A DNA stretch of 64,000 nt from Xiheibacterium sp038325765. Lineage in GTDB: Bacteria > Myxococcota_A > Polyangia > Nannocystales > Nannocystaceae. Positions 1-8,287 of this stretch are shown here, piece by piece; position 1 is the stretch's first letter; each line of letters opens with the position of its first letter. Location of the stretch: the NCBI GenBank assembly GCA_038325765.1, contig JBBQJI010000024.1:38070-102069 (forward strand), in the 5' to 3' direction. The position numbers were made by a program, and so were the translations under genes. The notes beneath the pieces are model-generated. The model was not told where the DNA came from, did no database searches, and saw only the letters and a program-made list of their open reading frames with translations.

Positions 1-1026
1 CGGATGACGCCGATCGGCGCGTTCGAGCGCAGCTACGCCGAGGCCGGGATCCTCTCGCTCATCGCCCAGGTCCAGATCACCAACCTCGATCCGGCGCTGC
101 CGGCCACGCTGGCGCGGATGCGGGCCCACGGCCTGCGCTACTACGACTTGGTGGCCGGCGTGGCCGAGGCCGCGGCGCTGCGCTTCCGTGGACTCGAGCC
201 CCAGGCACGGCTCGTGGAGCGCGAGCTCGAGTCGGTCTCGCTGCAGCTGGGTGCGTGGTCGACCGACGTGCAGAAGGTGCTCTTCGGCCACCCGCCCTAC
301 GGCGCCGCCGGCGACATCGGCGGCCTCAAGCGCATGGTCGACGAGCTCGAGCGGTTGGTTGCGCAGGGATTCCACTACGACGGCCGTTTGGAGATGACCC
401 GCGGCGATCTGTGCCGCGCCCGCGGTGAGGCCCGAGCCGCCCTCCAGCACTACACGCGCGCGCTCGAGCGGCTCGACGACGACGAGCTGCTCACGCGGGT
501 GTGGATCCTGCTCGGCATGGCCGAGGCCGAGCTCACCTTGGACGGCGCGGCCACGCAGGCGCTCGCCCACGCCGAGCTCGCGGTCGCGCTCGCGAGCGCA
601 CCAGCGTCACCTCAGCTCAGCGTCCGCGTGCGAGGTCTACGGGCGATCGCGCTGGCGCTCGGGGCCCTCGGTCGCACCGAGGCGGCCGAACGCGCGGCGG
701 CCGTGGCCATCGACGCGGCCATCGATGCCGGCAGCCCGATGGCGATCGGCCTGGCGCACGAGGCCCGCGCCCGCATCGCCCGCATGCTCGAGGATTCCGC
801 CGCGTTCCATCTGCACGCCCAGCTCGCCGCCCGGCACCTGCGCGAGACCGGCAGCCCCGCGCTGGCCGCCACCGCCGAGCGCCTGCTCGACAGCGGCTCG
901 GCCACGATCAGCGGCAGCGGCCGACCCGTAGGCGGCGACATCTCCGACGACGTCACCTCGCTCTCGCAGATCGCCACGTCGCATGGGCCAACGGGCGGGC
1001 CAACGGGCGCGGAGCGATCGTCGTGA
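1..1026 (+). CDS. C-terminal part of an alpha-helical (TPR-like) repeat protein, cut by window edge
   Basis: The frame is open at the left edge, so this is the tail of a longer protein; the Met codon at position 4 need not be its start. The visible 340 residues are Ala/Leu/Arg/Glu-rich helices in pairs, as in TPR-like repeats, followed by about 40 low-complexity Gly/Ser/Thr residues encoded partly by a 12-bp duplication (986-1009). In myxobacteria such helical tails often follow Ser/Thr protein kinase or AAA-type regulatory domains; that assignment is inference because the N-terminus is missing. The stop overlaps the GTG start of the next gene (GTGA), so the two are probably translationally coupled. 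Confidence 0.7.
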   Translation, partial: RMTPIGAFERSYAEAGILSLIAQVQITNLDPALPATLARMRAHGLRYYDLVAGVAEAAALRFRGLEPQARLVERELESVSLQLGAWSTDVQKVLFGHPPYGAAGDIGGLKRMVDELERLVAQGFHYDGRLEMTRGDLCRARGEARAALQHYTRALERLDDDELLTRVWILLGMAEAELTLDGAATQALAHAELAVALASAPASPQLSVRVRGLRAIALALGALGRTEAAERAAAVAIDAAIDAGSPMAIGLAHEARARIARMLEDSAAFHLHAQLAARHLRETGSPALAATAERLLDSGSATISGSGRPVGGDISDDVTSLSQIATSHGPTGGPTGAERSS

Positions 1027-2036
1027 CGCTCGGCGGTCGCATCCGGGGTGCCCTGCATGGCTGGACCGACGAGGTCGTCGCGGGACTCGTCGGCCGCCCG
1101 CGGCTGTTCGTCGACGGCTTCGGCGACCGCGACGAGCTGGCGCGGATCATCGCGCGGGTGCAGGGCTACACCCGCCGCGAACCGCCGCCTCTCACGGTGC
1201 GGTGGGCGGGCCCCTGGCGCCGGGCGACGATCGGTGTAGAGCGCACGGCGAGCTTCGTCTCGCCCGCGGCGTCGTATCTTCCGGCCGCCATGGCCCCTGC
1301 GCGCGCGCTGTGGTGGGCACCCGCCGACGCGCCACCGGGCCCGGTGTGCTTGCTGCTGGCCGCGACCGGCGAGGAGGGCTTCGGCCTGCGGCGACAGCTC
1401 GCGCGCGATCTGGTCGCCCGCGGCATCACGGCGGTGATGCTCGAGAACCCGTACTACGGCGCGCGAAGGCCCAAGGGGCAGTGGCTCGCCCTGCTGCGCA
1501 CGGTGACGGACCAGTTCACGATGAACGCCGCCACCGTCGACGAGGCCCACGCGCTGGTCGGCCATCTCCGCGCCACCGGCCACCCTCGCATCGCCGTGAC
1601 CGGGTACAGCCAGGGCGGCATGATGGCGGCGTTCACCGCCGCGCTCACGCCGTTCCCGATCGCCGTCGTGCCGCGGGCGGCGGGCGCCAGTGCCACCGCG
1701 ATCTTCACCGAGGATCTGCTCGCGCGCCGCTTCGCGTGGGATCGCCTGCGCGAGGGGTTCGCGGACGAAGCCGCTGCGCGCCGCTTCTTCGCCGAGTGCC
1801 TCGGTCCCATCGACGCGCGGCGGTTCGCCTCGCCGATCGCACCGCAGGCGGCGATCATCATCGCCTCGCGCCACGATCGTTTCGTCCGTGGCGACGACGT
1901 GCTCGCGCTGCACCGCCACTGGCCGGGCTCCGAGCTGCGCTGGCTGGCGAGCGGTCACCTCACCGGCGCCGTGCTCGATCGCGCCGCCCACACCGGCGCC
2001 ATCGTCGACGCGCTCGCGCGCGTGCCGACGCCTTGA
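1023..2036 (+). CDS. alpha/beta hydrolase, ABHD18 (DUF2048)-like
   Basis: A 337-residue alpha/beta hydrolase. The GTG start is inside the stop of the preceding gene. The nucleophile elbow reads GYSQGGMMA, a later strand ends in the acid segment IIASRHDRF, and the catalytic His is likely in SGHLTG near the C-terminus, so a Ser-Asp-His triad is present. The segment ENPYYGARRPKGQ is characteristic of the ABHD18/DUF2048 family, best known from eukaryotes. There is no signal peptide or membrane segment, so it is probably cytoplasmic. The substrate is not deducible; a lipid ester is an inference from the family. It ends 4 bp from the convergent gene at 2041. Confidence 0.75.
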   Translation: MTLGGRIRGALHGWTDEVVAGLVGRPRLFVDGFGDRDELARIIARVQGYTRREPPPLTVRWAGPWRRATIGVERTASFVSPAASYLPAAMAPARALWWAPADAPPGPVCLLLAATGEEGFGLRRQLARDLVARGITAVMLENPYYGARRPKGQWLALLRTVTDQFTMNAATVDEAHALVGHLRATGHPRIAVTGYSQGGMMAAFTAALTPFPIAVVPRAAGASATAIFTEDLLARRFAWDRLREGFADEAAARRFFAECLGPIDARRFASPIAPQAAIIIASRHDRFVRGDDVLALHRHWPGSELRWLASGHLTGAVLDRAAHTGAIVDALARVPTP

Positions 2037-2040
2037 GCGA

Positions 2041-3123
2041 TCAACCCCACGCGACCCATGCCGTCATCGCGGCGATGGCGACGAGCGAAACCGCCGCGAC
2101 GCGATCGAACGCGGCGATCCACGGCGCGGCGCTCGACGCTGCCACCGCGCCGTCGTCCGTGACCCATCGCCACGCGCCGGTCCACACCACCCACCACGCG
2201 ATCACGACCAGCTCGCCGTAGACCCGCGGCTCGTACACGTTCGCGACCACCACGAGCCCCAGCATGCCGATGACAGCGGGCACGTGCAGGCGCACCAGTT
2301 CGCGCGGCGCCCACGATCGCACGAGCCACCACGCCAACGGCAGGCACGCGATGCTGCCGAACCACTGCAGCGCGTGGTGCAGCGCGTGAGTGCCCTGCCC
2401 CAGCCACCGCAGGTTGGCGAGCAGGCGCGGCTCGTCGCCCAGCCACAGGTGCAGCGGCGCGCCGCGGGCCTCGGGCATCGCGGCAGCCACCAGCCCACGC
2501 GCGGCGGCGTAGGCGAACGCCATCCACACGGCCCACGCGATCGCGGTGCGTCGCGTCGGCCGCTCGAGGTGCAGCATCACCGCGAACAGCGGCACCAAGG
2601 CGATGCTCTCGCGGTTGAGCGCGCCGACGAACACGACGACGCACGCCCACCCAAACCGATCGCGGCGCGCCGCATCGACGCCGAGAACGATCGCGACCAT
2701 CGCCCAGGTGTCCCAGGGATAGAACACGTTCCAGCGGTGGGCGAGCAGCATCGGAAACGCCAGCACGGGCAACACCGCGATGGCTCCGATGGCGGCGGCG
2801 CGCGGCGGCAGATCGCGGAGCAGCGCGCTTCGCAGGACGAACACCAGGGTGATCGTCGCCAACCACTCCGCGACCCCGAAGACCCAGGCCACCGGCACGC
2901 CGGCATCCACGAACGGGCGGGCCAACAGCGGCACCAGCACGCGGTGGCCAAAGGGCAGCGGCGCGCGCAGCTCGACCAACGCCATCCAGTTCGCCGGCGC
3001 GTACTCGCGGTTCATCGCCAGCCGAAGCACCGCCCAGCACGCCGCGATCACCGAGGTGCCGATCCACGCCGCCGGCCGCGGCCACGCGCCGCCCGCTGCA
3101 CGAGGGTGCGGGGTCGCCTCCAT
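2041..3123 (-). CDS. multi-pass membrane protein of unknown function
   Basis: About 360 residues with eight or more hydrophobic helices and short loops, such as the segments around VVFVGALNRESIALVPLFAV and WVFGVAEWLATITLVFVL. The ATG at 3123 is chosen because upstream in-frame codons give an Arg/Pro-rich stretch without membrane character. Paired loop motifs (a conserved-looking LAHRWNVFYPWDTW after helix four, and an Asn-Arg-Glu in a helix) resemble integral membrane glycosyltransferase-like or DUF families, but I recognise no specific family. It is convergent with the hydrolase and divergent from the DUF1592 gene. A deletion or substrate assay would be needed to go beyond inner-membrane protein. 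Confidence 0.65.
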   Translation of the reverse strand: MEATPHPRAAGGAWPRPAAWIGTSVIAACWAVLRLAMNREYAPANWMALVELRAPLPFGHRVLVPLLARPFVDAGVPVAWVFGVAEWLATITLVFVLRSALLRDLPPRAAAIGAIAVLPVLAFPMLLAHRWNVFYPWDTWAMVAIVLGVDAARRDRFGWACVVVFVGALNRESIALVPLFAVMLHLERPTRRTAIAWAVWMAFAYAAARGLVAAAMPEARGAPLHLWLGDEPRLLANLRWLGQGTHALHHALQWFGSIACLPLAWWLVRSWAPRELVRLHVPAVIGMLGLVVVANVYEPRVYGELVVIAWWVVWTGAWRWVTDDGAVAASSAAPWIAAFDRVAAVSLVAIAAMTAWVAWG

Positions 3124-3278
3124 CGGAGCTCGGAGGATGCCGCAGAGTCTCGTGCGACGCTCGCAATCGCCCTGCGGGCGGCCCCGTGCGTCCCCGGGGC
3201 CGGCATCGCGGGCCGGGGCGCGAGCCGGGGCGCAGCGGCCCGTGGCGCGGCAGTCGAAGGACCGCGCCCCCGTCGCCA

Positions 3279-3284
3279 TATACT
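3279..3284 (+). promoter_or_regulatory. -10 element (TATACT) for the DUF1592/DUF1552 pair
   Basis: A consensus-like TATACT about 47 nt before the ATG at 3332. The transcript would carry a normal leader with a GGAGG ribosome site at 3323-3327, unlike the leaderless pattern of many genes here. No convincing -35 box is visible. Confidence 0.45.
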
Positions 3285-3331
3285 ATGAACGCCTGGCCCC
3301 CCTCGGGATCCGCCACGGCGTTGGAGGTCGA

Positions 3332-5071
3332 ATGAACTGCCGAACGGCGACATCACTCGCGGCCTACGGGCTGCTCTTCGCTCCACTGACGTCGCTCGCG
3401 TGTGGTGGTGGCAGCAGCAGCAGCGGGACCGACGATGCCACGGACGCGACCGCGACCGCGACGACGGAGACCTCCGCCGGGCCCGGCGGCCCCGACACCG
3501 GGGATTCGAGCATCACCGACGACACCGGCGATACCGGCGATACGACCGAGGTCGAGCCGGCGCCCGCCGGCCTGCGCCGGGTGCTCTCCCACCAGTACGT
3601 CGCCAGCGTGGAACTACTGCTCGGTGCGCAGGCCGCCGCCGTCGCCGATCCCCCCAACGATCCCTCACTCGGCGGTTTCGATGTCGTCGCCGCGGCCGAG
3701 CTGTCGCTGTCGCCGTCGGACGTCGAGCAGTACGAGCGCTCGGCCAACGCGATCGCACGGGCGACCATCTTGGCGCCGCAGCGCCTCGCCCAGACGGTGC
3801 CGTGCGTCGCCGAGGCCGATCCCGCGGACGCGTGCTTCACCGATCTGGCCCGGGACTTCGGACGCCTCGCGTGGCGACGGCCGCTGACCAACCTCGAGCT
3901 GGCGACCTACGCAGGCGTGGGGGTGGCGGCCAAGCAGTGGGACGGCGGCACGTTCATGACCGGCGTGCAGTACCTGCTCGTCGCGATGCTGCAGTCGCCG
4001 CGCTTCCTCTACATCGTCGAGCTCGGCACGCTCCCCGACGACGGCGGCCCCCGTGCCCTCACGCAGCACGAGCTCGCGGCGCGGCTCTCGTTCTTCCTCG
4101 CCGGCCGCACCCCCGACGCGGTGCTGCTCGATCGCGCCGACGCCGGGACCCTCGACGAGGCCGGCCTGCGCGAGGCGGCCTGGGCGCTGCTCGACGAGCC
4201 CGGCGCCCGCGACGTCGTCGCCCGCTTCTACGACGAGCTCCTGACCATCCGTGGGCTCCGGCAAAAGGGCAAGGACCCGGAGCTGTTCCCCTCGTTCGGA
4301 CCGGAGCTCGCGGCGTCGATGCGCGAGGAGACCCAGCGGCTCATCGCCGACATCGTGTTCGAGCAAGACGGTGACGTGCTCGATCTCATCGACTCCGAGT
4401 ACACCTGGGTCGACGCCAACCTCGCCGCGCTGTACGGGGTCGCCGCGCCGCCCGCGGGTCAATGGGCGCAGTTCGAGCTGCCCGCGGAGCAACGCCGAGC
4501 CGGCATCCTCACCCACGCCGGCGTGCTGGCGATGTTCGCCCACGGCGAGCTCAACTCGCCGACACGCCGCGGCCTGTTCGTGCAAGAGCACCTGCTGTGC
4601 ACGCCGGTGCCGCCGACCCCACCCGACGTCAACCCGACGCTGCCGGACACCAGCGAGCCGATGACGCTGCGCCAGCGCCTCGAGGAGACCCACCTCGAGG
4701 TCGACAGCTGCGCGGGCTGCCATCTGCAGATGGATCCGATCGGCTTCGCGTACGAACACTTCGATCCGATCGGCGCCTACCGCACGACGGACAACGGCTT
4801 CCCGATCGACTCCGCCGCCGAGGATCCCACGCTCGGTGGTTTCGCCGACGCCGCCGAACTCGCCGCGCTGGTGCGCGACGATCCCCGCCTGCCGCGCTGC
4901 CTGGTCGATCAGGTCTACACCTCGGCGCTGGGCTTTCGCCAGACGCCGATGCAGATGTCGGCGCTCGACGACATCGGCGAGAGCTTCGTCTCCACCGATC
5001 ACAACATGCGTGCGCTGCTCGTCGAGATCGCCACGAGTCCCCTGTTCCGTTTCGTCGACGAGCCCAAGTGA
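3332..5071 (+). CDS. DUF1592/DUF1588/DUF1595/DUF1585 c-type-haem lipoprotein
   Basis: A 579-residue exported protein. The N-terminus is a short signal ending in a lipobox-like LTSLACGG, then a Ser/Thr/Asp spacer. Domains follow the order known for this planctomycete/myxobacterial family: a degenerate DUF1587-like start, DUF1595 (around RRPLTNLELATYAGV), DUF1592 (FMTGVQYLLVAMLQSPRFLY), DUF1588 with the haem-binding motif CAGCH in SCAGCHLQMDPIGFAYEHFD, and DUF1585 at the end. The family is found beside DUF1552 proteins, as here (16-bp gap), and has been linked to extracellular or periplasmic electron transfer and polysaccharide use, but no reaction is proven. A GGAGG ribosome site supports the ATG at 3332. 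Confidence 0.88.
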   Translation: MNCRTATSLAAYGLLFAPLTSLACGGGSSSSGTDDATDATATATTETSAGPGGPDTGDSSITDDTGDTGDTTEVEPAPAGLRRVLSHQYVASVELLLGAQAAAVADPPNDPSLGGFDVVAAAELSLSPSDVEQYERSANAIARATILAPQRLAQTVPCVAEADPADACFTDLARDFGRLAWRRPLTNLELATYAGVGVAAKQWDGGTFMTGVQYLLVAMLQSPRFLYIVELGTLPDDGGPRALTQHELAARLSFFLAGRTPDAVLLDRADAGTLDEAGLREAAWALLDEPGARDVVARFYDELLTIRGLRQKGKDPELFPSFGPELAASMREETQRLIADIVFEQDGDVLDLIDSEYTWVDANLAALYGVAAPPAGQWAQFELPAEQRRAGILTHAGVLAMFAHGELNSPTRRGLFVQEHLLCTPVPPTPPDVNPTLPDTSEPMTLRQRLEETHLEVDSCAGCHLQMDPIGFAYEHFDPIGAYRTTDNGFPIDSAAEDPTLGGFADAAELAALVRDDPRLPRCLVDQVYTSALGFRQTPMQMSALDDIGESFVSTDHNMRALLVEIATSPLFRFVDEPK

Positions 5072-5087
5072 AGGCAGGGAGTCCACC

Positions 5088-6476
5088 ATGCACGTGATGC
5101 GCAATTTCCGGATGAATCGTCGCCAGCTCCTTCGGGGCATGCTCGGGGGCGCTGCCGTGGCCGTCGGCCTTCCGCCGCTCGAGGCCATGCTCAACCGCCA
5201 CGGTGATGCCCACGCCGACGGCAGCGCGTTGCCCGTGCGATTCCTGTCGGTCATGTTCGGCTGCGGCGTCCAGCTCGATCGCTGGGAGCCCGCGCAGGTG
5301 GGCGCCGACTGGGAACTGTCGCCCCAACTCGCGCCGTTTGCCGACGTGAAGGAGTACCTCACGGTGTGCACCGGCCTCCGCAACCGCTTCGGCGGCCAGG
5401 CGATCACGCACCACGAGGGGATGTGCGTGTTCAACGGCTACGACTTCGCACCCCGCCCCGATCTACCGGGCTTCGCCTCGGACTGGGGCGGCCCGACCAT
5501 CGACCAGGTGATCGCCGACGCGATCTTCGCGCGGCCCAACCCCACGCCCGTACGCTCGATGCAGGTCGCGTGGACCAAGTTCGACAGCCCGGCCGACAAC
5601 GGCAGCACCGCGAAGACGATCTCGGCGCGGGGCGTCCCTGGCAATCTGACGATGCTCTACCCCGAGGCGAATCCGCGTTCGGTGTGGCAGTCGCTGTTCG
5701 GCGAGTTCTCGGCGCCCAAGGACGACCGCGAACAGAGGCTGTCTGTGCTCGACGTCGTCCGCGACGACACCGCGCGGCTGTATGACGAGCTCGGGGTCAA
5801 GGATCGGCAGCGACTCGACGCGCATCTCGAGGCGGTCGCCGAGCTCGAGGGCAAGATCTCGGCGATGCCGCCGGCGTGCCTGCTCCCCGCCCAGCCCGAT
5901 CACGAGAACGACGAGCCCAACGCCCAGGAGCAGCTGATCCTCACCAACGAGATCATGGCCGATCTTCTCGCCTACGCGTTCTCGTGCGACATCACGCGGG
6001 TGGCCTCGTACCACATGCTCAGCGTCGCCTCCGAGGTGCAGTTCGGCGAGCTCGGGCACTCGACGACGCAGCACGGCGACAGCCACGCCGGCGACGAGAA
6101 CTACAACGAGGGCATCGTCTTCATCATGTCGCGCATCGCCGATCTGATGCAGCGCTTCCGCGACACCCTCGATGTCGATGGCACCAACCTGCTCGACTCG
6201 TCGATGCTGTTCGCCAGCACCGAGGTCTCGCAGGGCTGGAGTCACAGCTGGCAGCGGCTCCCGATCATCCTGGGCGGCCACGGCCGCGGTCACCTGGTGC
6301 ACCCCGGCATCCACTACCAGGCGATCCCGCAGACGAACACGACCGACGACTACACCTCGGCGGGCAACACCACCGACGTGTTGCTCACGCTGCTGCGGGC
6401 GTTCGATCCCGAGGCCCAGAGCGTGGGCGGCGGCGCGCCGCTGTCGACGACGCCCCTCGACGCGATCATGGCCTGA
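5088..6476 (+). CDS. DUF1552 family Tat-exported protein
   Basis: A 462-residue protein of the DUF1552 family, the usual partner of DUF1592 proteins. The N-terminus MNRRQLLRGMLGGAAVAVG (from residue 9) has a twin-arginine and a hydrophobic core, so Tat export is likely. Internal family landmarks include the HGDSHAGDENYNEG segment and the C-terminal LLDSSMLFASTEVSQGWSHS region, reminiscent of the alkaline-phosphatase/sulfatase-like fold assigned to DUF1552. It probably forms a two-gene operon with the upstream DUF1592 gene. Its stop codon is immediately followed by a minisatellite. Biochemical role unknown. Confidence 0.88.
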   Translation: MHVMRNFRMNRRQLLRGMLGGAAVAVGLPPLEAMLNRHGDAHADGSALPVRFLSVMFGCGVQLDRWEPAQVGADWELSPQLAPFADVKEYLTVCTGLRNRFGGQAITHHEGMCVFNGYDFAPRPDLPGFASDWGGPTIDQVIADAIFARPNPTPVRSMQVAWTKFDSPADNGSTAKTISARGVPGNLTMLYPEANPRSVWQSLFGEFSAPKDDREQRLSVLDVVRDDTARLYDELGVKDRQRLDAHLEAVAELEGKISAMPPACLLPAQPDHENDEPNAQEQLILTNEIMADLLAYAFSCDITRVASYHMLSVASEVQFGELGHSTTQHGDSHAGDENYNEGIVFIMSRIADLMQRFRDTLDVDGTNLLDSSMLFASTEVSQGWSHSWQRLPIILGGHGRGHLVHPGIHYQAIPQTNTTDDYTSAGNTTDVLLTLLRAFDPEAQSVGGGAPLSTTPLDAIMA

Positions 6477-6477
6477 C

Positions 6478-6572
6478 GTGGCCTGGCGTGGCCTGGCCTG
6501 GCCCGGCGTGGCCTGGCGTGGCGTGGCGTGGCCTGGCGTGGCCTGGCGTGGCCTGGCGTGGCCTGGCGTGGG
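6478..6572. repeat. 5-bp minisatellite, (G/C)TGGC x19
   Basis: Nineteen contiguous 5-bp units, mostly alternating GTGGC and CTGGC (effectively a 10-bp repeat) with one CCGGC and a final GTGGG. It starts two bases after the stop codon of the DUF1552 gene and extends halfway into the gap before the next gene. All six frames read through it as Trp/Gly/Ala/Pro or His/Gln/Ala/Arg repeats, but no gene context supports translation. Confidence 0.95.
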
Positions 6573-6637
6573 CCGTCCGGGGCGCCTCGCTGTTGCGCTG
6601 ATGTGGCTCGACACCACGATCGCGCGGGGCCCCCAGC

Positions 6638-7102
6638 TCACCGCGCGTTCGCCCCCGGATCGTGCGCGGCGGCGATCAGCCACCCGTCGGCGCCCAGCAG
6701 CGCGTCGGCGTCTTCGACCGATCCGACGATCGCGAACCCGGAACTGCCGAGGTCTTGCTCGAAGCGCGCGACCTGCAGCCGCCCGACCGTCGACCGCACC
6801 ACAGTGACGCAGCGGCGGACTCGGCTGAGGACATCGCGCTTGAACCCGGGCAACGCGGCCTCGAAGGCGGGATCGTTGCGTCCGACCGGCTGCCGCGAAT
6901 CGATGACGAGGTCGAGCTCGGCCAGGGGCAGGCGCCCGAGCACGGCGCCGATCTCGTCGTAGAACGCGCGGACTTCCTCGACATCGGCGCCGAGCGGCTT
7001 GGCGGTGCGCGTGAACAGGATGACGGGCCGATCCGCGAGCGCTTCGAGGGTCGCGCGGTCGTTGGCGTAGGGCAGCACGCCGGCGGGCAGTCGGACCACC
7101 AC
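6638..7102 (-). CDS. STAS/SpoIIAA-like small protein
   Basis: A 154-residue soluble protein starting at GTG 7102. The alternation of short strands and helices (PVILFTRTAKPLGADVEEV, then ELDLVIDSRQPVGRNDPAFE, then RCVTVVRSTVGRLQVARFEQD, then FAIVGSVEDADALLG) and the overall length fit the SpoIIAA/STAS-like proteins common in myxobacteria, in which a DSR segment precedes helix alpha-2. No phosphorylatable Ser-Asp dyad typical of anti-sigma antagonists is obvious, so a signalling role is inference. It stands alone, convergent with the upstream pair and divergent from the ArsR locus. Confidence 0.5.
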   Translation of the reverse strand: MVVRLPAGVLPYANDRATLEALADRPVILFTRTAKPLGADVEEVRAFYDEIGAVLGRLPLAELDLVIDSRQPVGRNDPAFEAALPGFKRDVLSRVRRCVTVVRSTVGRLQVARFEQDLGSSGFAIVGSVEDADALLGADGWLIAAAHDPGANAR

Positions 7103-7303
7103 GCAGCTTTATTACGCCGTTTGGCGGCACGCAATCGCGACCGCCGCGGCTACGGCGCGGCGGCCTCGCACGAGCGGACGGGGCTCGGGGACCGATGCAC
7201 GTGAAGCGAAACACGGGCGATGCCGATGTGCACGTCCGCCGCCAACGGATGATTCGGTGGGCCCATCCGTTGGGTACACTGCGTGCGTCCGATCTGCTCG
7301 ATC

Positions 7304-7453
7304 ATGCCGCCGTGGAGCGCGGTGAACATCAGCGGCGTAGCCGGGTGCGCGGCGCGCTGTCACCACTGGAGCGACCGCGGCTACGCCTGCGAGGACCTCG
7401 GCGGGCACAACTGGTGGTTCTATCAGCGCATGCGCAGCCCGAAGACGTCGTAG
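7304..7453 (+). pseudogene. C-terminal remnant of a VOC (glyoxalase-like) protein
   Basis: A 49-residue frame ending in DRGYACEDLGGHNWWFYQRM, which matches the last beta-strand region of VOC/PhnB-type proteins. There the first part normally supplies a metal ligand and the full protein is about 120-150 residues. No upstream frame restores the missing two thirds, so this is a relic or a truncated product. The stop TAG overlaps the GTG of the ArsR gene (TAGTG), consistent with a former VOC-ArsR operon, a common arrangement. Confidence 0.5.
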
Positions 7454-7800
7454 TGGCGGATCTCGACCGCACGTTGCTCGCGCTCGCCGATCCCACGCGC
7501 CGTCGCGTGGTCGATCTGCTGCGCGTGAGTCCACGTCGCGCAGGTGAGCTCGCCGATGCCGTCGGCACGAGTCCACCCGCGATGAGTCGGCACCTCCGGG
7601 TGCTGCGGATGGGCGGGCTCGTGCGCGAGGATCACGACGGTGAGGACGCCCGCGTCCGTCACGGCTGGTCCGCGCTGCGCCCCGATCATCCCGCCCGCCA
7701 CGGCAACGTCGGCGCCGACTTCGACCGCATGATCGGGCAGTGGTGGGGCGCGCTGTTGACCGGGCTGCGCGAGCATGTCGCCGCGAGGCAGCAGGAGTGA
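7453..7800 (+). CDS. ArsR-family winged-helix regulator
   Basis: 115 residues from the GTG that overlaps the VOC remnant stop. LALADPTRRRVVDLLRVSP is the classic ArsR helix 1-2, and AVGTSPPAMSRHLRVLRMGG the recognition helix-turn-helix, followed by a short wing. There are no metal-binding Cys pairs, so it belongs to the group that usually controls SRPBCC, VOC or efflux genes. After the wing the sequence is less canonical, although QWWGALLTGLREHV at the end resembles the usual C-terminal helix. A longer upstream in-frame extension to 7195 is Arg-rich and not ArsR-like, so I reject that start. Confidence 0.7.
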   Translation: MADLDRTLLALADPTRRRVVDLLRVSPRRAGELADAVGTSPPAMSRHLRVLRMGGLVREDHDGEDARVRHGWSALRPDHPARHGNVGADFDRMIGQWWGALLTGLREHVAARQQE

Positions 7801-7829
7801 CCGGCGTGTTCCGGCGCGGAGGCTGCAGT

Positions 7830-8096
7830 TCAGTACAGCGGCCCGGTATCCTCGTTCAACCGCACGAGTTCCTCGTCCCATGAGATCTCGGCCACCACCG
7901 CGCCGGTCCGGTGGGTCACCAGGCTCTCGCGGCGGCTGATCTCGCCGATCCTGGCGACGGCGGCACCATGGGCGGCGCTCGTGACGAAGGCCATCATCGC
8001 CGCCTCGTCGCGCCACACGGTGAACGTGCGGGCTGTCGCGCATGACATCGACACGCCGAGCTGCGAGGCGGACCAGTGCGCCGGCACCCGCGGCAT
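7830..8096 (-). pseudogene. C-terminal half of a DUF3291/antibiotic-monooxygenase-like protein
   Basis: 88 residues. The core SQLGVSMSCATARTFTVW followed by RDEAAMMAFVTSAAH matches the second half of small ferredoxin-like-fold monooxygenase proteins (the strand, then the helix beginning RDEAAM). The preceding 40-60 residues of the family are missing: upstream of the ATG at 8096 the DNA instead carries coding-like sequence on the other strand. It may be expressed as a short protein, but a truncated relic is more likely, given the neighbouring remnants. Confidence 0.4.
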
Positions 8097-8287
8097 GGCG
8101 CTCGCCCGCGGCGGCGACGGCCCGCTCTACTACGCCGGCGAGAGCCACGGCGGCAACAGCGTGCACCACCGCTTGCCCGACGATCTCGACGCCTCGGCGC
8201 CCAACGTCGCGAACGATCCCTACAACGAACCGTATGGGCTCGATGGCGCGGTCGCCGTGATCCCGCGGAACCGGCGGGGGTTCGGCG
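8095..8287 (+). other. coding-like remnant without a recognisable family
   Basis: The plus strand reads for about 60 residues with strong GC3 bias (for example GPLYYAGESHGGNS, later NDPYNEPYGLDGAVAVIP) and then runs without a stop into antisense of selA. The bias and composition look like real protein, but there is no stop, no full domain and no family I know. It is probably a gene fragment left by a rearrangement between the monooxygenase remnant and selA. Confidence 0.25.

Noticed and set aside
6478..6640. Peptides of Trp/Gly/Ala or His/Ala/Arg repeats over the 5-bp minisatellite, considered as RiPP precursors
   Set aside because: All six frames are open because of the 5-bp unit, there is no leader or start, and no modifying enzyme is adjacent.
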